A DNA stretch of 64,000 bases from Aminipila terrae (GTDB lineage Bacteria > Bacillota > Clostridia > Peptostreptococcales > Anaerovoracaceae), in NCBI RefSeq assembly GCF_010120715.1, contig NZ_CP047591.1, forward strand, positions 1 to 64,000, written 5' to 3'. The translations under genes and the position numbers were made by a program. Position 1 is the stretch's first letter. Every line of letters begins with the position of its first letter. Positions 52,874 to 63,574 of the stretch are shown here, in pieces. Under the pieces are notes generated by a model. That model was not told the DNA's origin and did no database searches. It was given only the letters and a program-made list of their open reading frames with translations.

Positions 52874-54349
52874 CTATTTGATTTCAAAGAAATGTGCTGG
52901 TTCTAGTGTAGTACTTATATTAACTTGTTTAATTTTCGTATACCCTTCAAGTCCCAATAGTCCCATTTCTTCTCCTATTCCACTTTGTTTTAAAGCCGAG
53001 CAAGGAGCTTCATTTATCTCTGTAAAGTAATTATTTACGTATATCTTTCCTGCTTCTACAGCTCTGGACATTCGTAACACTCTCCCATTGTCATTGGTAA
53101 AAATTCCTGCCGCCAAGCCATACACGGTAGAATTGGCCAGTTTAATTGCATCCTCCTCAGAATAAAATTTCTGTACCGTCAAAACTGGTCCAAATATTTC
53201 TTCCTGAACAATTTTCATATCATTTGTAACATCAGTAAATACTGTTGGCTCAACGAAGAATCCCTTTTCATAGCCTGTAACGCAAGCTCTTCTTCCACCG
53301 CATACAATTCTGGCCCCTTCGTTCTTCCCTTCCTCAATGAACTCAAGAACCTTTTTCATGTGGTCTTCAGAAACTAATGGCCCCATCATGGTGCCTTCGT
53401 CAAGTCCTGAACCCAATTTGATTGTCTTCACATAACCGAGAAATCGTTCTAAAAATTCGTCGTATATGCTATCCTGCAGCAACATCCTGGACCCTGCCGT
53501 ACAAGTTTGGCCTGCACCCATAAATATAGATAACCCCGCATAATCCAATGCAGTATCCATATCTGCGTCTTCAAACACGATAAACGGTGATTTACCTCCA
53601 AGTTCCAATGATAAAGGCTTAAAATTACTTTCTGCGCTGGCCTTCATCACTTCACGCCCTATTTTTGTGCTCCCAATGAATACGACTTTATCGATATTGT
53701 GACTATGGGTAATTGCATTTCCTATAACACTGCTTTTTCCAAGCAGTAAATTTGCAGCACCCTTTGGCACGCCAGCCTCTTCAAAAATTTCAAACAGTGC
53801 TATAGCTGTTAAGGGTGTAATTTCTGAAGGTTTACATACAATGGTATTGCCTGCTGCAAGTGCCTGTGAAGTATACTCAGCCATAATATAAAATGGGTAA
53901 TTCCATGGCACAATGATTCCACATACTCCCAAAGGTTCTCTTATAGTCATAACGTGTAACCCCTTTTTATAATCAAAGGTCTGCCCGCTTATAAATCCTG
54001 TCATTCCAGCCATTGATTTAAAAAACTCGGCTCCTAACTCCACATCAAATCTGGAATCTACCAGAGTTTTCCCTTGGTTCAAAGTCTCCAGGCGACTTAT
54101 TTCCTCACTTTTTTCATGGATCAGCTCTGCTATTCGCAGTAACACTTTACTTCTATCTCCTGGAGCCATGTTCTTCCATTCACCTTCATCAGATGATTGA
54201 AGCTTTGCACACTGTATAGCTCTGTCCACATCCATTTCAGATGCACAAGAAACCGTATCGATTTCTTCTCCTGTAGCCGGATTAATAATTTGGGTGACCT
54301 GGCTTGAATGCCCATTTACCCATTTTCCTGCTATAAACATTTTTTTCAT
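52874..54349 (-). CDS. NAD(P)-dependent aldehyde dehydrogenase
   Basis: A 491-residue ALDH-superfamily enzyme resembling betaine-aldehyde or aminobutyraldehyde dehydrogenases. Seen are GVCGIIVPWNYPFYIMAE, the cofactor loop FIGSTKIGREVM, the general-base region LELGGKSPFIVFEDAD, the nucleophile in GAGQTCTAGSRM and the C-terminal EEIFGPVL and VNNYFTE motifs. With the downstream permease it most likely oxidises an aldehyde from amine or amino-acid breakdown to the acid. The upstream MerR regulator may control it. Ribosome binding is by GGAAAGTAGG; a second ATG three codons in is possible. Confidence 0.93.
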   Translation of the reverse strand: MKKMFIAGKWVNGHSSQVTQIINPATGEEIDTVSCASEMDVDRAIQCAKLQSSDEGEWKNMAPGDRSKVLLRIAELIHEKSEEISRLETLNQGKTLVDSRFDVELGAEFFKSMAGMTGFISGQTFDYKKGLHVMTIREPLGVCGIIVPWNYPFYIMAEYTSQALAAGNTIVCKPSEITPLTAIALFEIFEEAGVPKGAANLLLGKSSVIGNAITHSHNIDKVVFIGSTKIGREVMKASAESNFKPLSLELGGKSPFIVFEDADMDTALDYAGLSIFMGAGQTCTAGSRMLLQDSIYDEFLERFLGYVKTIKLGSGLDEGTMMGPLVSEDHMKKVLEFIEEGKNEGARIVCGGRRACVTGYEKGFFVEPTVFTDVTNDMKIVQEEIFGPVLTVQKFYSEEDAIKLANSTVYGLAAGIFTNDNGRVLRMSRAVEAGKIYVNNYFTEINEAPCSALKQSGIGEEMGLLGLEGYTKIKQVNISTTLEPAHFFEIK

Positions 54350-54463
54350 AGTAGACCTACTTCCTTTCCACTAATTGATTTTTAATAGTTACAGTTTTTT
54401 ACTGACAATGCATCCTTATTCGTACCTATTGTTTCAGCTGCTTTTTATTAAGTATAATAATAA

Positions 54464-54483
54464 ACCCCGAAGTAACTTCGGGT
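54464..54483 (-). terminator. Terminator of the MerR gene
   Basis: CCCGAAGT and ACTTCGGG form a perfect 8-bp stem, followed on the minus strand by TTTATTATTAT. It separates merR from the aldehyde dehydrogenase gene, which must therefore have its own promoter. Confidence 0.8.
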
Positions 54484-54514
54484 CAATGGCAAATTTTCAA
54501 TTTATTCTAAAATT

Positions 54515-55312
54515 TCATTTTATTTCTGCATACACTCTGTAATATTCCGTGTATTCTCCTTTTTCATAATTTACTATACATAAACGTCCATATATTTTAC
54601 CTGTAAGTGCTATTCCATTCTTGTCAGCGTAATCCACCAAAGGCTTAAGCATCTCTTGAGTATTATCTGTGTATTTCACCACTGAATATAGGGATTTTTC
54701 ACAATACTCTTCTTCGTAATCGCACAGTTTAAACTGAAACGGCAAATTCTGCCCTACACCGCTGTCTAGCACCACATATCTGTGAAGTCCCTGATTTTCT
54801 TCTTCATTGGAAATATTACAAGAAAAAGCGTAAAATAAATAGTATATCATTTCTTTATTGTCGTGGAGATCATCCATAAATTTGATTATATCTGTTTCAA
54901 ATTCATCAATATCCGCAATAGGCTTGATTGCCACAGGCATCTCTCTGATATCAAATTTTCCTACAAGATTGATACCATCCTCATTGTGGAGTGTAGCCCA
55001 ATTTTCAAGTTTTGTTAATAAAGTATTATATTTCGAAATTTTATTTGTTATTTCAGTTATTTTACCGTTTATCAAAGAAGATATACCTTCCATGTCCATA
55101 CCCTTTTGTATGCGTGCAATTTGTTTTATAGAAATATCTACATTTCGGTAAAACAAAATATCTGATAAAAGTATGATATCTTCTATGGTGAATTGCCTAT
55201 ATCCATTATTAGGATTCTTTTTAAGGTGTATTAAACCTTCTTTTTCATAGTAGACAATGCTTTCTACAGAAACTCCAAACAATTTGGCAACTTGACCTAT
55301 TGAATATACCAT
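54515..55312 (-). CDS. MerR-family regulator with GyrI-like effector domain
   Basis: A 265-residue regulator. The N-terminal MerR helix-turn-helix and wing (YSIGQVAKLFGVSVESIVYYE, LIHLKKNPNNGYRQFT) are followed by a coiled coil (about 80-120) and a C-terminal domain of the GyrI/BmrR-like effector-binding type (DIREMPVAIKPIADIDEFE). Such proteins activate transporters or catabolic genes after binding a small ligand. Its terminator separates it from the aldehyde dehydrogenase-permease operon, which is the natural target by position. GGAGG precedes the ATG. Confidence 0.88.
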   Translation of the reverse strand: MVYSIGQVAKLFGVSVESIVYYEKEGLIHLKKNPNNGYRQFTIEDIILLSDILFYRNVDISIKQIARIQKGMDMEGISSLINGKITEITNKISKYNTLLTKLENWATLHNEDGINLVGKFDIREMPVAIKPIADIDEFETDIIKFMDDLHDNKEMIYYLFYAFSCNISNEEENQGLHRYVVLDSGVGQNLPFQFKLCDYEEEYCEKSLYSVVKYTDNTQEMLKPLVDYADKNGIALTGKIYGRLCIVNYEKGEYTEYYRVYAEIK

Positions 55313-55393
55313 AATTACCTCCGTCTATAATGACAAATATTCTTACTAATTATTAAAAGTGTTATTCTATAGTGTAGCAATTAATCTCTTTAG

Positions 55394-56452
55394 CTAAACC
55401 ACTTTGCTTTTGTGATTTATTCTGTTCTCCCATATACCATTCATCTGAGATATTTCTTCTAAGTCAACTATACCTTTCCAACTGTAATAAGTTGGCCATT
55501 TCTTGAAAACCTTTACAAATGTAAATAATAATTTATAAGCCAAAGGATACTTTCTAGGCTGCCACTCCCTGAAATTACCAAGATTAACATGGACCTTATC
55601 TGCGATTCTCATTAATCGATACTGACCCCAGGTTATCTTTACCGAAGATATGTATATCTCAAAAGACCCTTTAGTACACTGGTTTTCAGGCAAATCCATC
55701 AAGTTAGGAAATCCATCCGGAAAATATAGCTTCGCATTATGCATACCCTTACCTATTTGAATCTGATCAACTTTTCCCAATTTATTACAACATATTTCTG
55801 TTTTATCTTGGATTGCTGTTTTTCCTGGCATTCCATCAAAGCACAAAGGACCTGTACCATTTCTGTTAAGCTCCACGATGTTTAGCTGGGAACAATATCT
55901 CACCATATAATTGCGATGACCCTTAATTAAAATAGGCAGTATTACTGGTTCAAGGATACGATCATCTAACGAGCAGTTGATTTGTGTGGTTTTACAAGGA
56001 GCAAAGTTGATATCATTCATATAAACAAAAAACAGCTTCTGGGGTCTTTTAATACCGCCACCAATGGGAGCCAAAAGGGGAACAGGATATTTTCTCATAC
56101 TTTTTTCTGTAACCTTCAACTCATTCTTCCTACCTTGCGCATCTGTAAAAACCAGATGTAACTGCAGCCCTTGTTCAGTTATTTCAAAGAGGTTCTGTTC
56201 AAAGCGGGTCATTTTGCAATCATTGATGCCGGCACCGATATTAAAATTTTCATCATAGATGATACCGGCTTCGTAATACACATCTACTTTTCCATCTCGC
56301 CTATACCGCAGCAGACGAAGCCCTTTTCCATTAACCGGATCATCAAAGAATTGTGGCTCGAAGCCATCAAGCTCTTCATTCCCTTTGAAGCTGATGACAG
56401 CAAGTCTTCTCATGTGTTCAAATGCAAAATGGAATGGTAGTACATACCTCAT
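55394..56452 (-). CDS. Conserved-looking protein of unknown function
   Basis: A 352-residue soluble protein with no signal peptide or membrane segment. No family is recognised. It opens with MRYVLPFHFAFEHMRRLAVISF, has alternating beta strands (VDVYYEAGIIYDENFNIGAG, KLFFVYMNDINFAPC) and five or six scattered cysteines, and ends in a basic tail. AGGAGG precedes the ATG. It is third in a unit with a TetR regulator and a flavodoxin (20 nt after the flavodoxin stop), so an electron-transfer or modification role linked to the flavodoxin is possible but unproven. Confidence 0.7.
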   Translation of the reverse strand: MRYVLPFHFAFEHMRRLAVISFKGNEELDGFEPQFFDDPVNGKGLRLLRYRRDGKVDVYYEAGIIYDENFNIGAGINDCKMTRFEQNLFEITEQGLQLHLVFTDAQGRKNELKVTEKSMRKYPVPLLAPIGGGIKRPQKLFFVYMNDINFAPCKTTQINCSLDDRILEPVILPILIKGHRNYMVRYCSQLNIVELNRNGTGPLCFDGMPGKTAIQDKTEICCNKLGKVDQIQIGKGMHNAKLYFPDGFPNLMDLPENQCTKGSFEIYISSVKITWGQYRLMRIADKVHVNLGNFREWQPRKYPLAYKLLFTFVKVFKKWPTYYSWKGIVDLEEISQMNGIWENRINHKSKVV

Positions 56453-56472
56453 AGTAATCCTCCTAATATCTC

Positions 56473-56889
56473 TTACCCTTCTATCATTCTGGCAGCGAAA
56501 GCGACTACTTCCTCAATTTCATTTTTATTTGGATGACCAACTTTAAAAAGTAAAAAACTTCCCTGACAGATAAATTCGTCTACCACAGGAATGTCTTTAT
56601 CCTGGAGAATCTTTCTAACAGTATCCTGCCCCTGTTTTTTTGACGCACAGGAGGTGATAAGTACAACACTCTTTATCTTCTCTTTATTTAAGCTTTTCAC
56701 AAATGCTAAAAGCTCCGGCAGACTTTCCCCTCCGTAAATACCTCCCACAAGAAAAAGCAGATCTGCTTCTCCTGATAACAGATTATCCGATACATTCTCT
56801 GACGGAATATTAAGGGCATTTCCAATAGCCTCTGCCAGCCTTTTAGAATGTTTGGTTTTCGTTGCATATACAATACGTGACTTACTCAT
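56473..56889 (-). CDS. Flavodoxin-family protein
   Basis: A 138-residue flavodoxin-fold protein. The FMN phosphate loop is RIVYATKTKHSKRLAEAIG (a T-rich variant with K replacing the usual small residues), then LLFLVGGIYGGESLPELLAFV and VVLITSCASKKQG. It is short, as in the flavodoxin-like domain of NAD(P)H-dependent reductases. It overlaps the tetR stop by 8 nt and precedes the unknown 352-residue protein, so all three are probably co-transcribed. AGGGGGTT precedes the ATG. Confidence 0.86.
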   Translation of the reverse strand: MSKSRIVYATKTKHSKRLAEAIGNALNIPSENVSDNLLSGEADLLFLVGGIYGGESLPELLAFVKSLNKEKIKSVVLITSCASKKQGQDTVRKILQDKDIPVVDEFICQGSFLLFKVGHPNKNEIEEVVAFAARMIEG

Positions 56890-57469
56890 TTGAAAGAACC
56901 CCCTTTAAAATAATATCAAATTGAACCCGGAACATTTCTTCTGCCACATCAATGCTTAAATCTATATATCTTGATATCATAAGATCAAAACCCAGAAAGG
57001 AACTCCAAATAGAAAAGGCGGCTTTCTCGCAATCTATTTTTCTGATTTGCCCTGTATCCATTGCCTTTTTCAGCCTTTCCCCTAGATAACTTATCCATTC
57101 TGGTTGGCCGGAATTCTTCCTGCTATATTTATGAAGAACAATAAGGTTAAATTTTTCTGGTTCCTCAAAAGCAAGTTTCATAATCATATGGAATATCGTT
57201 TCCATTTCAGACAGGATATCCTGATTGCCCTTCAGCAATTCCGTAATTTTTCCCTGAAGCCATTGTGTCTCTTTTTGCTCAATTGCATCAATAATCTCCT
57301 GCTTGTCTTTAAAATGATGATAAATAATACCTGTAGAGTATTTCATCTCATTAATAATTTTTCTAATAGACACCTCTTCGAAGCCTTCCCTGAACCCGAT
57401 CTCTAGTGCCGTATCTAGAATCGCCTGACGAACCAGCTCACTGCGCATTTTTTGATCTTCTCTTGCCAT
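56882..57469 (-). CDS. TetR/AcrR-family transcriptional regulator
   Basis: A 195-residue TetR repressor. The N-terminal helix-turn-helix is VRQAILDTALEIGFREGFEE and VSIRKIINEMKYSTGIIYHHFKDKQE; the rest is the helical ligand-binding and dimer domain. The frame opens 14 codons upstream, but ATG 57469 has TGGAGG at about 10 nt spacing. Two copies of an ATAACA-C-TGTT palindrome lie 25-55 nt upstream of the start, so the regulator probably represses its own operon, which includes a flavodoxin and an unknown protein. Confidence 0.92.
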   Translation of the reverse strand: MAREDQKMRSELVRQAILDTALEIGFREGFEEVSIRKIINEMKYSTGIIYHHFKDKQEIIDAIEQKETQWLQGKITELLKGNQDILSEMETIFHMIMKLAFEEPEKFNLIVLHKYSRKNSGQPEWISYLGERLKKAMDTGQIRKIDCEKAAFSIWSSFLGFDLMISRYIDLSIDVAEEMFRVQFDIILKGVLSNE

Positions 57470-57491
57470 ATAAGTATGCCTCCAACATTTT

Positions 57492-57522
57492 ATAACACTG
57501 TTTATTTTCATAACACTGTTAT
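57492..57522. promoter_or_regulatory. Tandem TetR operator palindromes
   Basis: ATAACACTGTTTA (57492-57504) and ATAACACTGTTAT (57510-57522) are two copies of one palindrome with centres 18 nt apart. The second is perfect around a central C. They lie just upstream of tetR. The remaining 300 nt to the next gene hold a terminator (57738-57785) and a weak AATCC/GGATT hairpin, nothing more. Confidence 0.7.
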
Positions 57523-57737
57523 AAAATAATAATACTTTATGTGTAATATGTCAATAAGCATCATCATTCAAATCAAATTTTCACTATTTATATTATATTG
57601 GATGCAAAAAGGCACCAGGAATAGGTTGGAAGTAATTTTAGCCATATATTAACCTATACGAAACAAAACCGTAATCCTTTTCAATATTGGATTGCGATTT
57701 TTTATTGCTTATTTTACAGTTTACTTCTATACTGAAA

Positions 57738-57785
57738 AGCGGCAGGGTTTGTAGTTCATTTAAGTTGACTGCAAACTCTGCCGCT
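57738..57785 (-). terminator. Terminator of the MBL hydrolase gene
   Basis: AGCGGCAG pairs with CTGCCGCT and the stem continues through GGTTTGTAGT/ACTGCAAACT (one mismatch), followed on the minus strand by TTTTCAG. It starts about 40 nt past the stop at 57826. Confidence 0.85.
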
Positions 57786-57825
57786 ATTTATTCACTGATT
57801 AAATTAGAATTTGTCATTATAACTA

Positions 57826-58662
57826 TTAAAAATCGCTAATCATATTATTACTTAGTGTTTTAAATACTTGAGAATATTTTTTAAACCCTTCATATCCAAC
57901 GATATAAATATTCGGCATATACGAATACCTTACCTTAGAATAAGCAATTCGTAACAAACCATTGTCAATAGCGGTATGGTTACTAAGAGCAACATCAACA
58001 TTTTTTTTATCAGCTTCTTTAATAAAATAATCCAGTGAATCCATATATGTCTGAATATCTGGTTTAGTGCGTGGCGGAGTGGCACCGCCAAAAATAGCAG
58101 CCATATGGGGTATGTCATTATCTTTGACCGGAAAAATGTAACTTAAGCACCCAGGCGTATGTCCCGGTGTGCTGTATACATAAATTTTTTTGTCACCACA
58201 TAAAATAACATCTTTATCATTGAGATAAACGTCAATATTGTAATTTTTCCATGTTTCAGGTCTATCAGGTTTGGTTGGATACTCACGCCAGTAAATATCG
58301 TCGATTCTTGACATATAAGTCTTCACATTATGGTTATTCACCAGCCACTTACCGCAGCCGGTATGATCTACATGTCCATGTGTAAGTATAAGTTTATATA
58401 ACAAATCCGGATTCCATCCAACATCTTTAATAGCACCAACAATTGCTTCGTAGGCCTTAACTGACGGCCAAATTGCGTCTATTACAATAAGCCCCTCAGA
58501 TGATTTCAGCACAAAGCAATTGGTTTCTTTTTGAGTAACAATTAACAAATCATCGAAAATAAGTGCATGTGTAAAAAATGACATGTCTTCCATATCAATA
58601 ATTTTTTGCTTTGTAAGAACTGGACTATCTAATCTGTTTAGTACATTATTTATTTTATTCAT
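57826..58662 (-). CDS. MBL-fold metallohydrolase
   Basis: A 278-residue metallo-beta-lactamase-fold protein. The zinc motif is THGHVDHTGCG (HxHxDH), with a second site region STPGHTPGCLSYIF and a late His in LSNHTAIDN. There is no signal peptide. The HTPGCLSY form is that of the broad glyoxalase II/lactonase-like group; a substrate cannot be named. AGAGGAG precedes the ATG and a strong terminator follows the stop. Confidence 0.87.
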   Translation of the reverse strand: MNKINNVLNRLDSPVLTKQKIIDMEDMSFFTHALIFDDLLIVTQKETNCFVLKSSEGLIVIDAIWPSVKAYEAIVGAIKDVGWNPDLLYKLILTHGHVDHTGCGKWLVNNHNVKTYMSRIDDIYWREYPTKPDRPETWKNYNIDVYLNDKDVILCGDKKIYVYSTPGHTPGCLSYIFPVKDNDIPHMAAIFGGATPPRTKPDIQTYMDSLDYFIKEADKKNVDVALSNHTAIDNGLLRIAYSKVRYSYMPNIYIVGYEGFKKYSQVFKTLSNNMISDF

Positions 58663-58782
58663 TATTAAATCTCCTCTACATAATATTAATAATCAGTAAC
58701 TATGCAGAGGTTGCTCTTTTTGTAGGATGCATCTTTTGAATTATTTTCTTATTCAATATGTCTCATCTTCTTTCTAGTTTAT

Positions 58783-61700
58783 CTATTTCATAATGTTTTT
58801 TACAAACCGTTCAATTACCGCTGCTACTTCGGCTCTTGTAGCGTTTCCCTGAGGAATAAAGCGGTCCCCTTCTCTGCCTGTTATCACATTTGTTTCCTGA
58901 CAGTATTTAGTACCGTCCATTGCCCAAGATGAGATGCTTGCGCTATCTGCATATACAAGGGAACTGTCTGTAACATCTGCCTTTTTTAAGAACTTCGCAA
59001 AGTTGAACATCATAACTGCCATTTGCTCACGTGTTACCTTTTTGGTTGGAGCAAACTGGTTTTCTCCTATACCTTTTATAATACCATTATTATTTGCCCA
59101 TGCAACATACTTTGCATAATACTCGTTTGGATTTACATCAGAAAAATTACTTTTACTCAAAATGCTACCATAAGAACGCTCGTAAAGTCTACCGATTGCT
59201 GTAACAAACATGGCTCTTGTCATGCCTTCATTTGGTCCAAACTGATCTTGTGTTTTCCCAATGAAAATTTCACGCTCCGTCACAAAGTCAATACTTGGTT
59301 TTGCCCATGCTATGGTATTGTCCGTAAAAGTCTTTGGATTTTCTTTGAATTCTACGGTAACGCCGGCCGGGGCAACATATTTGTAAAGATTGCCTACAAT
59401 TGCAGAAAAACCAATGTAAACCTTTTGATTCTCTTGATTGTAATACGCAAGTGCGCTTTTCTTTACAAAAACAGCTTTAATTTTATGAGTTTTGCTATCT
59501 GAAAAGGTGTATTTCTCCGTTGCTCCTATGCTCTTGCCATCGACTACTACATTTGCTATTACATAATCGTCATCTGGGATAAGAGTTGCAGTCTTTTTGT
59601 CCTCGCTAATGGTGATTTTACCGCCCTCACTTGTTTCCTTAGTGATAGTTGATGCCACTACACTACTACTCGAGCCTCCGCCAGAGCCTCCACCTGTATT
59701 ATTAGTTGGTGTTGATGGCGTGGTATATGCAATTCCATAAGTGGAGAATTTTTTTACAGTAAGCTTGATTGTTGTACCGTTATTGATAAGCTCTATTTTC
59801 TCTCCTGCCGGATTTGCCTCTGTGGTAATGGTATTTACCTCAGTTCCATGGTAACGATATACAACATAGTTTGCTCTGCCTTGAAGCGAGGTAGGGAGTG
59901 GAATAAGCACCTCTATTAAGCTTGGAAGCTCCTTTAGAATAGCGGATTGCGAAGAAATTTCGTCTCCACTACTATCCTTTACCGTCTTTAGCACCGATAA
60001 GTCAACGAAGATGCCTACTGTTTTTCCGTCTGATGTTGCAGTAGCTGAAATATCTGTTGCGTTTGTTGCCGTATTATCCTTTTTCTCTGCAATAAGCTTA
60101 ATTTCAACGGAACCACCGTTTGTTACCACATCATTATCGGTTGAAGTTACCCCCTTATCTGGTTCTGTGGCCGTTACCTGAAATTGTGTATCCAGCCCAC
60201 CTACAACAATCGGCGGTGTGGAAGGTTTTACTTCAACAACACTATTGGTCTTTCCACTAGGAAGTATGATGGCACTTTCCAGGGTGTTATTTGTATTATT
60301 CACTACTACAAGAGTAGTAACGGTAATTCCATTTTTACTCACTACCAGATTATAGGTGCCATTTATTACGTTCTCAATGGTAAATTTACCATCCACATCA
60401 GTTTGAACCGATAGCCCAACCTGGTTTTGTCCATGCATCAGTTTAACTGTGGCATCCTGAACGTTGCTACTATTTCCATCCTGCACGATTCCTATAATTT
60501 TATAAATTGGGATTTCCGCATAAGGTGTTGCTGCAATAGTAATCGTCTTTTGGGAAGTAAATAGTGTTTGTAGTCCCTTTGAAACTGTTATTTTGAATAC
60601 ATAACTCCCGTTTGTACCCGCAGGATCTACACTTGTTCCAGCAATAGGCACTATGTAGCTTTCTTTGTTTACTGTTACGTTAACGGTATTGTTATTCACT
60701 GCACTTTCTGCTATAGCTTTGAGCGCATCCTGAATACCCGCTTCATCGATAGCGCCTACTTGAGTCATGTCTACATAAGTTGCGTTATCCGCCGCATTTT
60801 GGGCATTGTTAACCGTTGCAATGTCAGGGTCGGCGTCTTCTGTGATTATCATTGTAATGGTTGTTGAATCCTCAATGCTTCCTTTTGAAATCACAACATC
60901 ATATTTACCAGTTTCGCTGTTAAACGTAACAGTAGCGGTTACGCCTGTAGCATCCCCTGTCAGCAAGCCCTCCACATAACTTTTCACAGCCGCCGTTTTC
61001 GCTGTTTGATCTGCCCCAAATGCTACAGTTACTGTGCTGTCTTTGATGGCAGTTTTAGCTGCGGCAACCGCATTCACATCACTTACACCGGTAAAAGCTG
61101 TTGCCTTAATTGTAATTGTCTTTTTTTCTGTTTTTTGTGTTTGACTACCCTTGCTTACGGTTACGGTGAACTCATAGCTACCATTTGTGCCAGTAGGATC
61201 TGCGCTGGTTCCGGCAACTGGTTCAGTGTAGCTTTCTTTGTTAATTGTAACGGTTACACCATTATCGTTTATCGCTGTAGTTGCGGTTGATTTAAGTGTG
61301 TCTTTAATTATGTCTTCACTCGTTGCGTCCGTTTGGTTCATATCTGCATAGGTTGCACTTTCTGCCGCATTTTTGGCATTGTTAACCGTTGCAATGTCAG
61401 GGTCGGCATCTTCTGTGATTGTCATTGTAATGGTTGTTGAGTCCTTAACGGTTCCTTTTTGAATCGCAACATCATATTTACCAGTTTCGCTGTTAAACGT
61501 AACAGTAGCGGTTACGCCTGTAGCATCCCCTGTCAGCAAGCCCTCCACATAACTTTTCACAGCCGCCGTTTTCGCTGTTTGATCTGCCCCAAATGCTACA
61601 GTTACTGTGCTGTCTTTGATGGCAGTTTTAGCTGCGGCAACCGCATTCACATCACTTACACCGGTAAAAGCTGTTGCCTTAATTGTAATTGTCTTTTTTC

Positions 61701-63574
61701 TGTTTTTTGTGTTTGACTACCCTTGCTTACGGTTACGGTGAACTCATAGCTACCATTTGTGCCAGTAGGATCTGCGCTGGTTCCGGCAACTGGTTCAGTG
61801 TAGCTTTCTTTGTTGATTGTAACGGTTACACCATTATCATTTATCTCTGTAGTTGCAGTTGATTTCAGTGTGTCTTTGATTATGTCTTCACTTGTTGCGT
61901 CCGTCTGGTTCATATTTGCATAGGTTGCACTTTCTGCCGCATTTTTGGCATGGTTGACCGTTGAAATATCCGGATCGGCCGCTACGGTTACTGTTACTGT
62001 ATACTCTTTTTTGTTCCGTCTTCGGCTGTTACTGTATAAATAACAGGGTCTGTAAAGTCTTTTCCTATACCGCTTATAGGTGAAATGGTTGCTTTTGGTG
62101 AAAAAGTGATAGTGGGAATAAGGTTTGTAACAGTGGTCCCATATGGAACCGTAATAGCAATATTTGTTCCTGTTATTGTCCCTGTTACAGTAGGGCTTGC
62201 AAAGCTAAACTCCGTAATATCGCAAGCATTACTTGCTGTTGCCTGCCAAGTTACTGTTATTGTAAGTGTTTTATTAGCATCAGAAAGCACGACAGCCACT
62301 GTGCCCCCATTTGTGACCGTTATATCGCTTGCCACAATTGTGCTGTCAAACTCATACCCTGCGCTGGCAGTATACACATATTTTGTTTTGTATTCTGTGC
62401 TTGCTGCAAAGCTGCCACTTGCAGCAGCATAGGACGTACCGTCGTCAGACCAAGTAATTACTGGAGCTATTGCACCTGTTGGCACTGTGTTTGTACCGTC
62501 TGCAACGACTGCCGCTGTAACAGGAGCAGTTGTGTCAATTGTAATTGGCTTTGCGATTATGATTGGAGGAACATAAAATGTTGGATAACCTCCAGAAACC
62601 GGTACCCAAGTGCTGGCTCCTGAAATACTGGAACCATTATTGTTTAGCGTTGTAACAAAGGCTGTGTCCTTCATGTCGACGGATGTCATTTTTGTTCCAC
62701 CTTCAGTACCACTTCCAACGCCTAATTTGTTTGCATCAGGTCTAGCCCCCCACAAGTTCTGCTCTGCATTAATATTCCAGTATGATTTTGTGATTGTCAG
62801 GTTTTGTCCCAATCCAACCAATCCACCGACATTGGGATTGGTAGAAGGAGCTCCACCAATGACAGCACCTGTGGCATAGCAGTTTGTAATTTTACCGCCA
62901 GAATTCCCTCCAACCAAACCTCCAACATAAGCACTGGTTCCACCGTTAATACTACCTGTAGCATAGCAATTTATGATTGTTGTACTTTGACTATATCCAA
63001 GCAAACCACCCACATTAGCCATATATCCGCCCGTAACAGGACCTGTAGCATAACAGTTTGTGATTGTAGCGTTATAATTGCTACCAACCAAACCGCCAAC
63101 ATATCCACTACCATAATTTGAATTAATTGCTATATCAACTCCAAGATTTTTAATTGTCCCACCGTCAACATTGCCAAACAAGCCTACATACTGTAGGGTG
63201 CTTTCAGGAGTAGTCGATGATCCTATTTTAACTTGTGTAATTTTTTTGCTGTTGCCGTCAAAGGTGCCCTTAAATGAACAACTTGTCCCTCCAATCGGTG
63301 TCCACGCAACATTAAGAGCAATATCATTCTGAAGCACAAAGGTTGTGTATTGATAGGTAGTTCCACTGTTTACCTTCGTTGCTAAAGCACGGAGCTGTGT
63401 CTCGTTACTGATGGTATAAGTCACAGGTACAGAACTTGTGCCTGCTGGAGCTCCTGACGAGTATGGTGTTTCGCTTGTAGCAAACACAGGCACTGTCATT
63501 TGCGGCAATAGCCCGATTGTCATGGCAACGGTTAAAATTAAAGACAAGATTTTATTTCTTTTTGTTTTTTTCAT
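58783..63574 (-). pseudogene. SLH-domain surface protein with GLUG motifs and tandem repeats, two -1 frameshifts
   Basis: A 1597-residue secreted protein once joined. Signal peptide MKKTKRNKILSLILTVAMT; GLUG-type repeats marked by YVGGLVG and ITNCYATG (about 130-270); a beta-domain ending TVTAEDGTKK; 2.6 copies of a 191-residue repeat; a carboxypeptidase-regulatory-like domain (ATVKLMHGQNQVGLSVQTDV); a domain shared with the giant SLH protein; a Gly/Ser linker (TGGGSGGGSSSS); and three C-terminal SLH domains (TRAMFVTAIG, TREQMAVMMF, TRAEVAAVIE). The frame breaks at about 62007 (A6 on the coding strand; 7 needed) and at about 61695 (A6, while the sister repeat has A7). Both are single-base homopolymer deficits. 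AAGGAG precedes the ATG at 63574. Wall attachment is by SLH domains; the role is probably adhesion or matrix. Confidence 0.88.
60500..61985 (-). repeat. Tandem 573-bp repeats in the second SLH gene
   Basis: The unit begins DADPDIATVNNA and ends DSTTITMTITE, 191 codons. Two full copies lie at about 61985-61412 and 61411-60839, with a diverged partial third copy to about 60500. From about 60905 to 61242 the two full copies look identical except for one T in a T-run (T7 at 61121-61127, T6 in the upstream copy), pointing to recent duplication or gene conversion. Confidence 0.85.
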
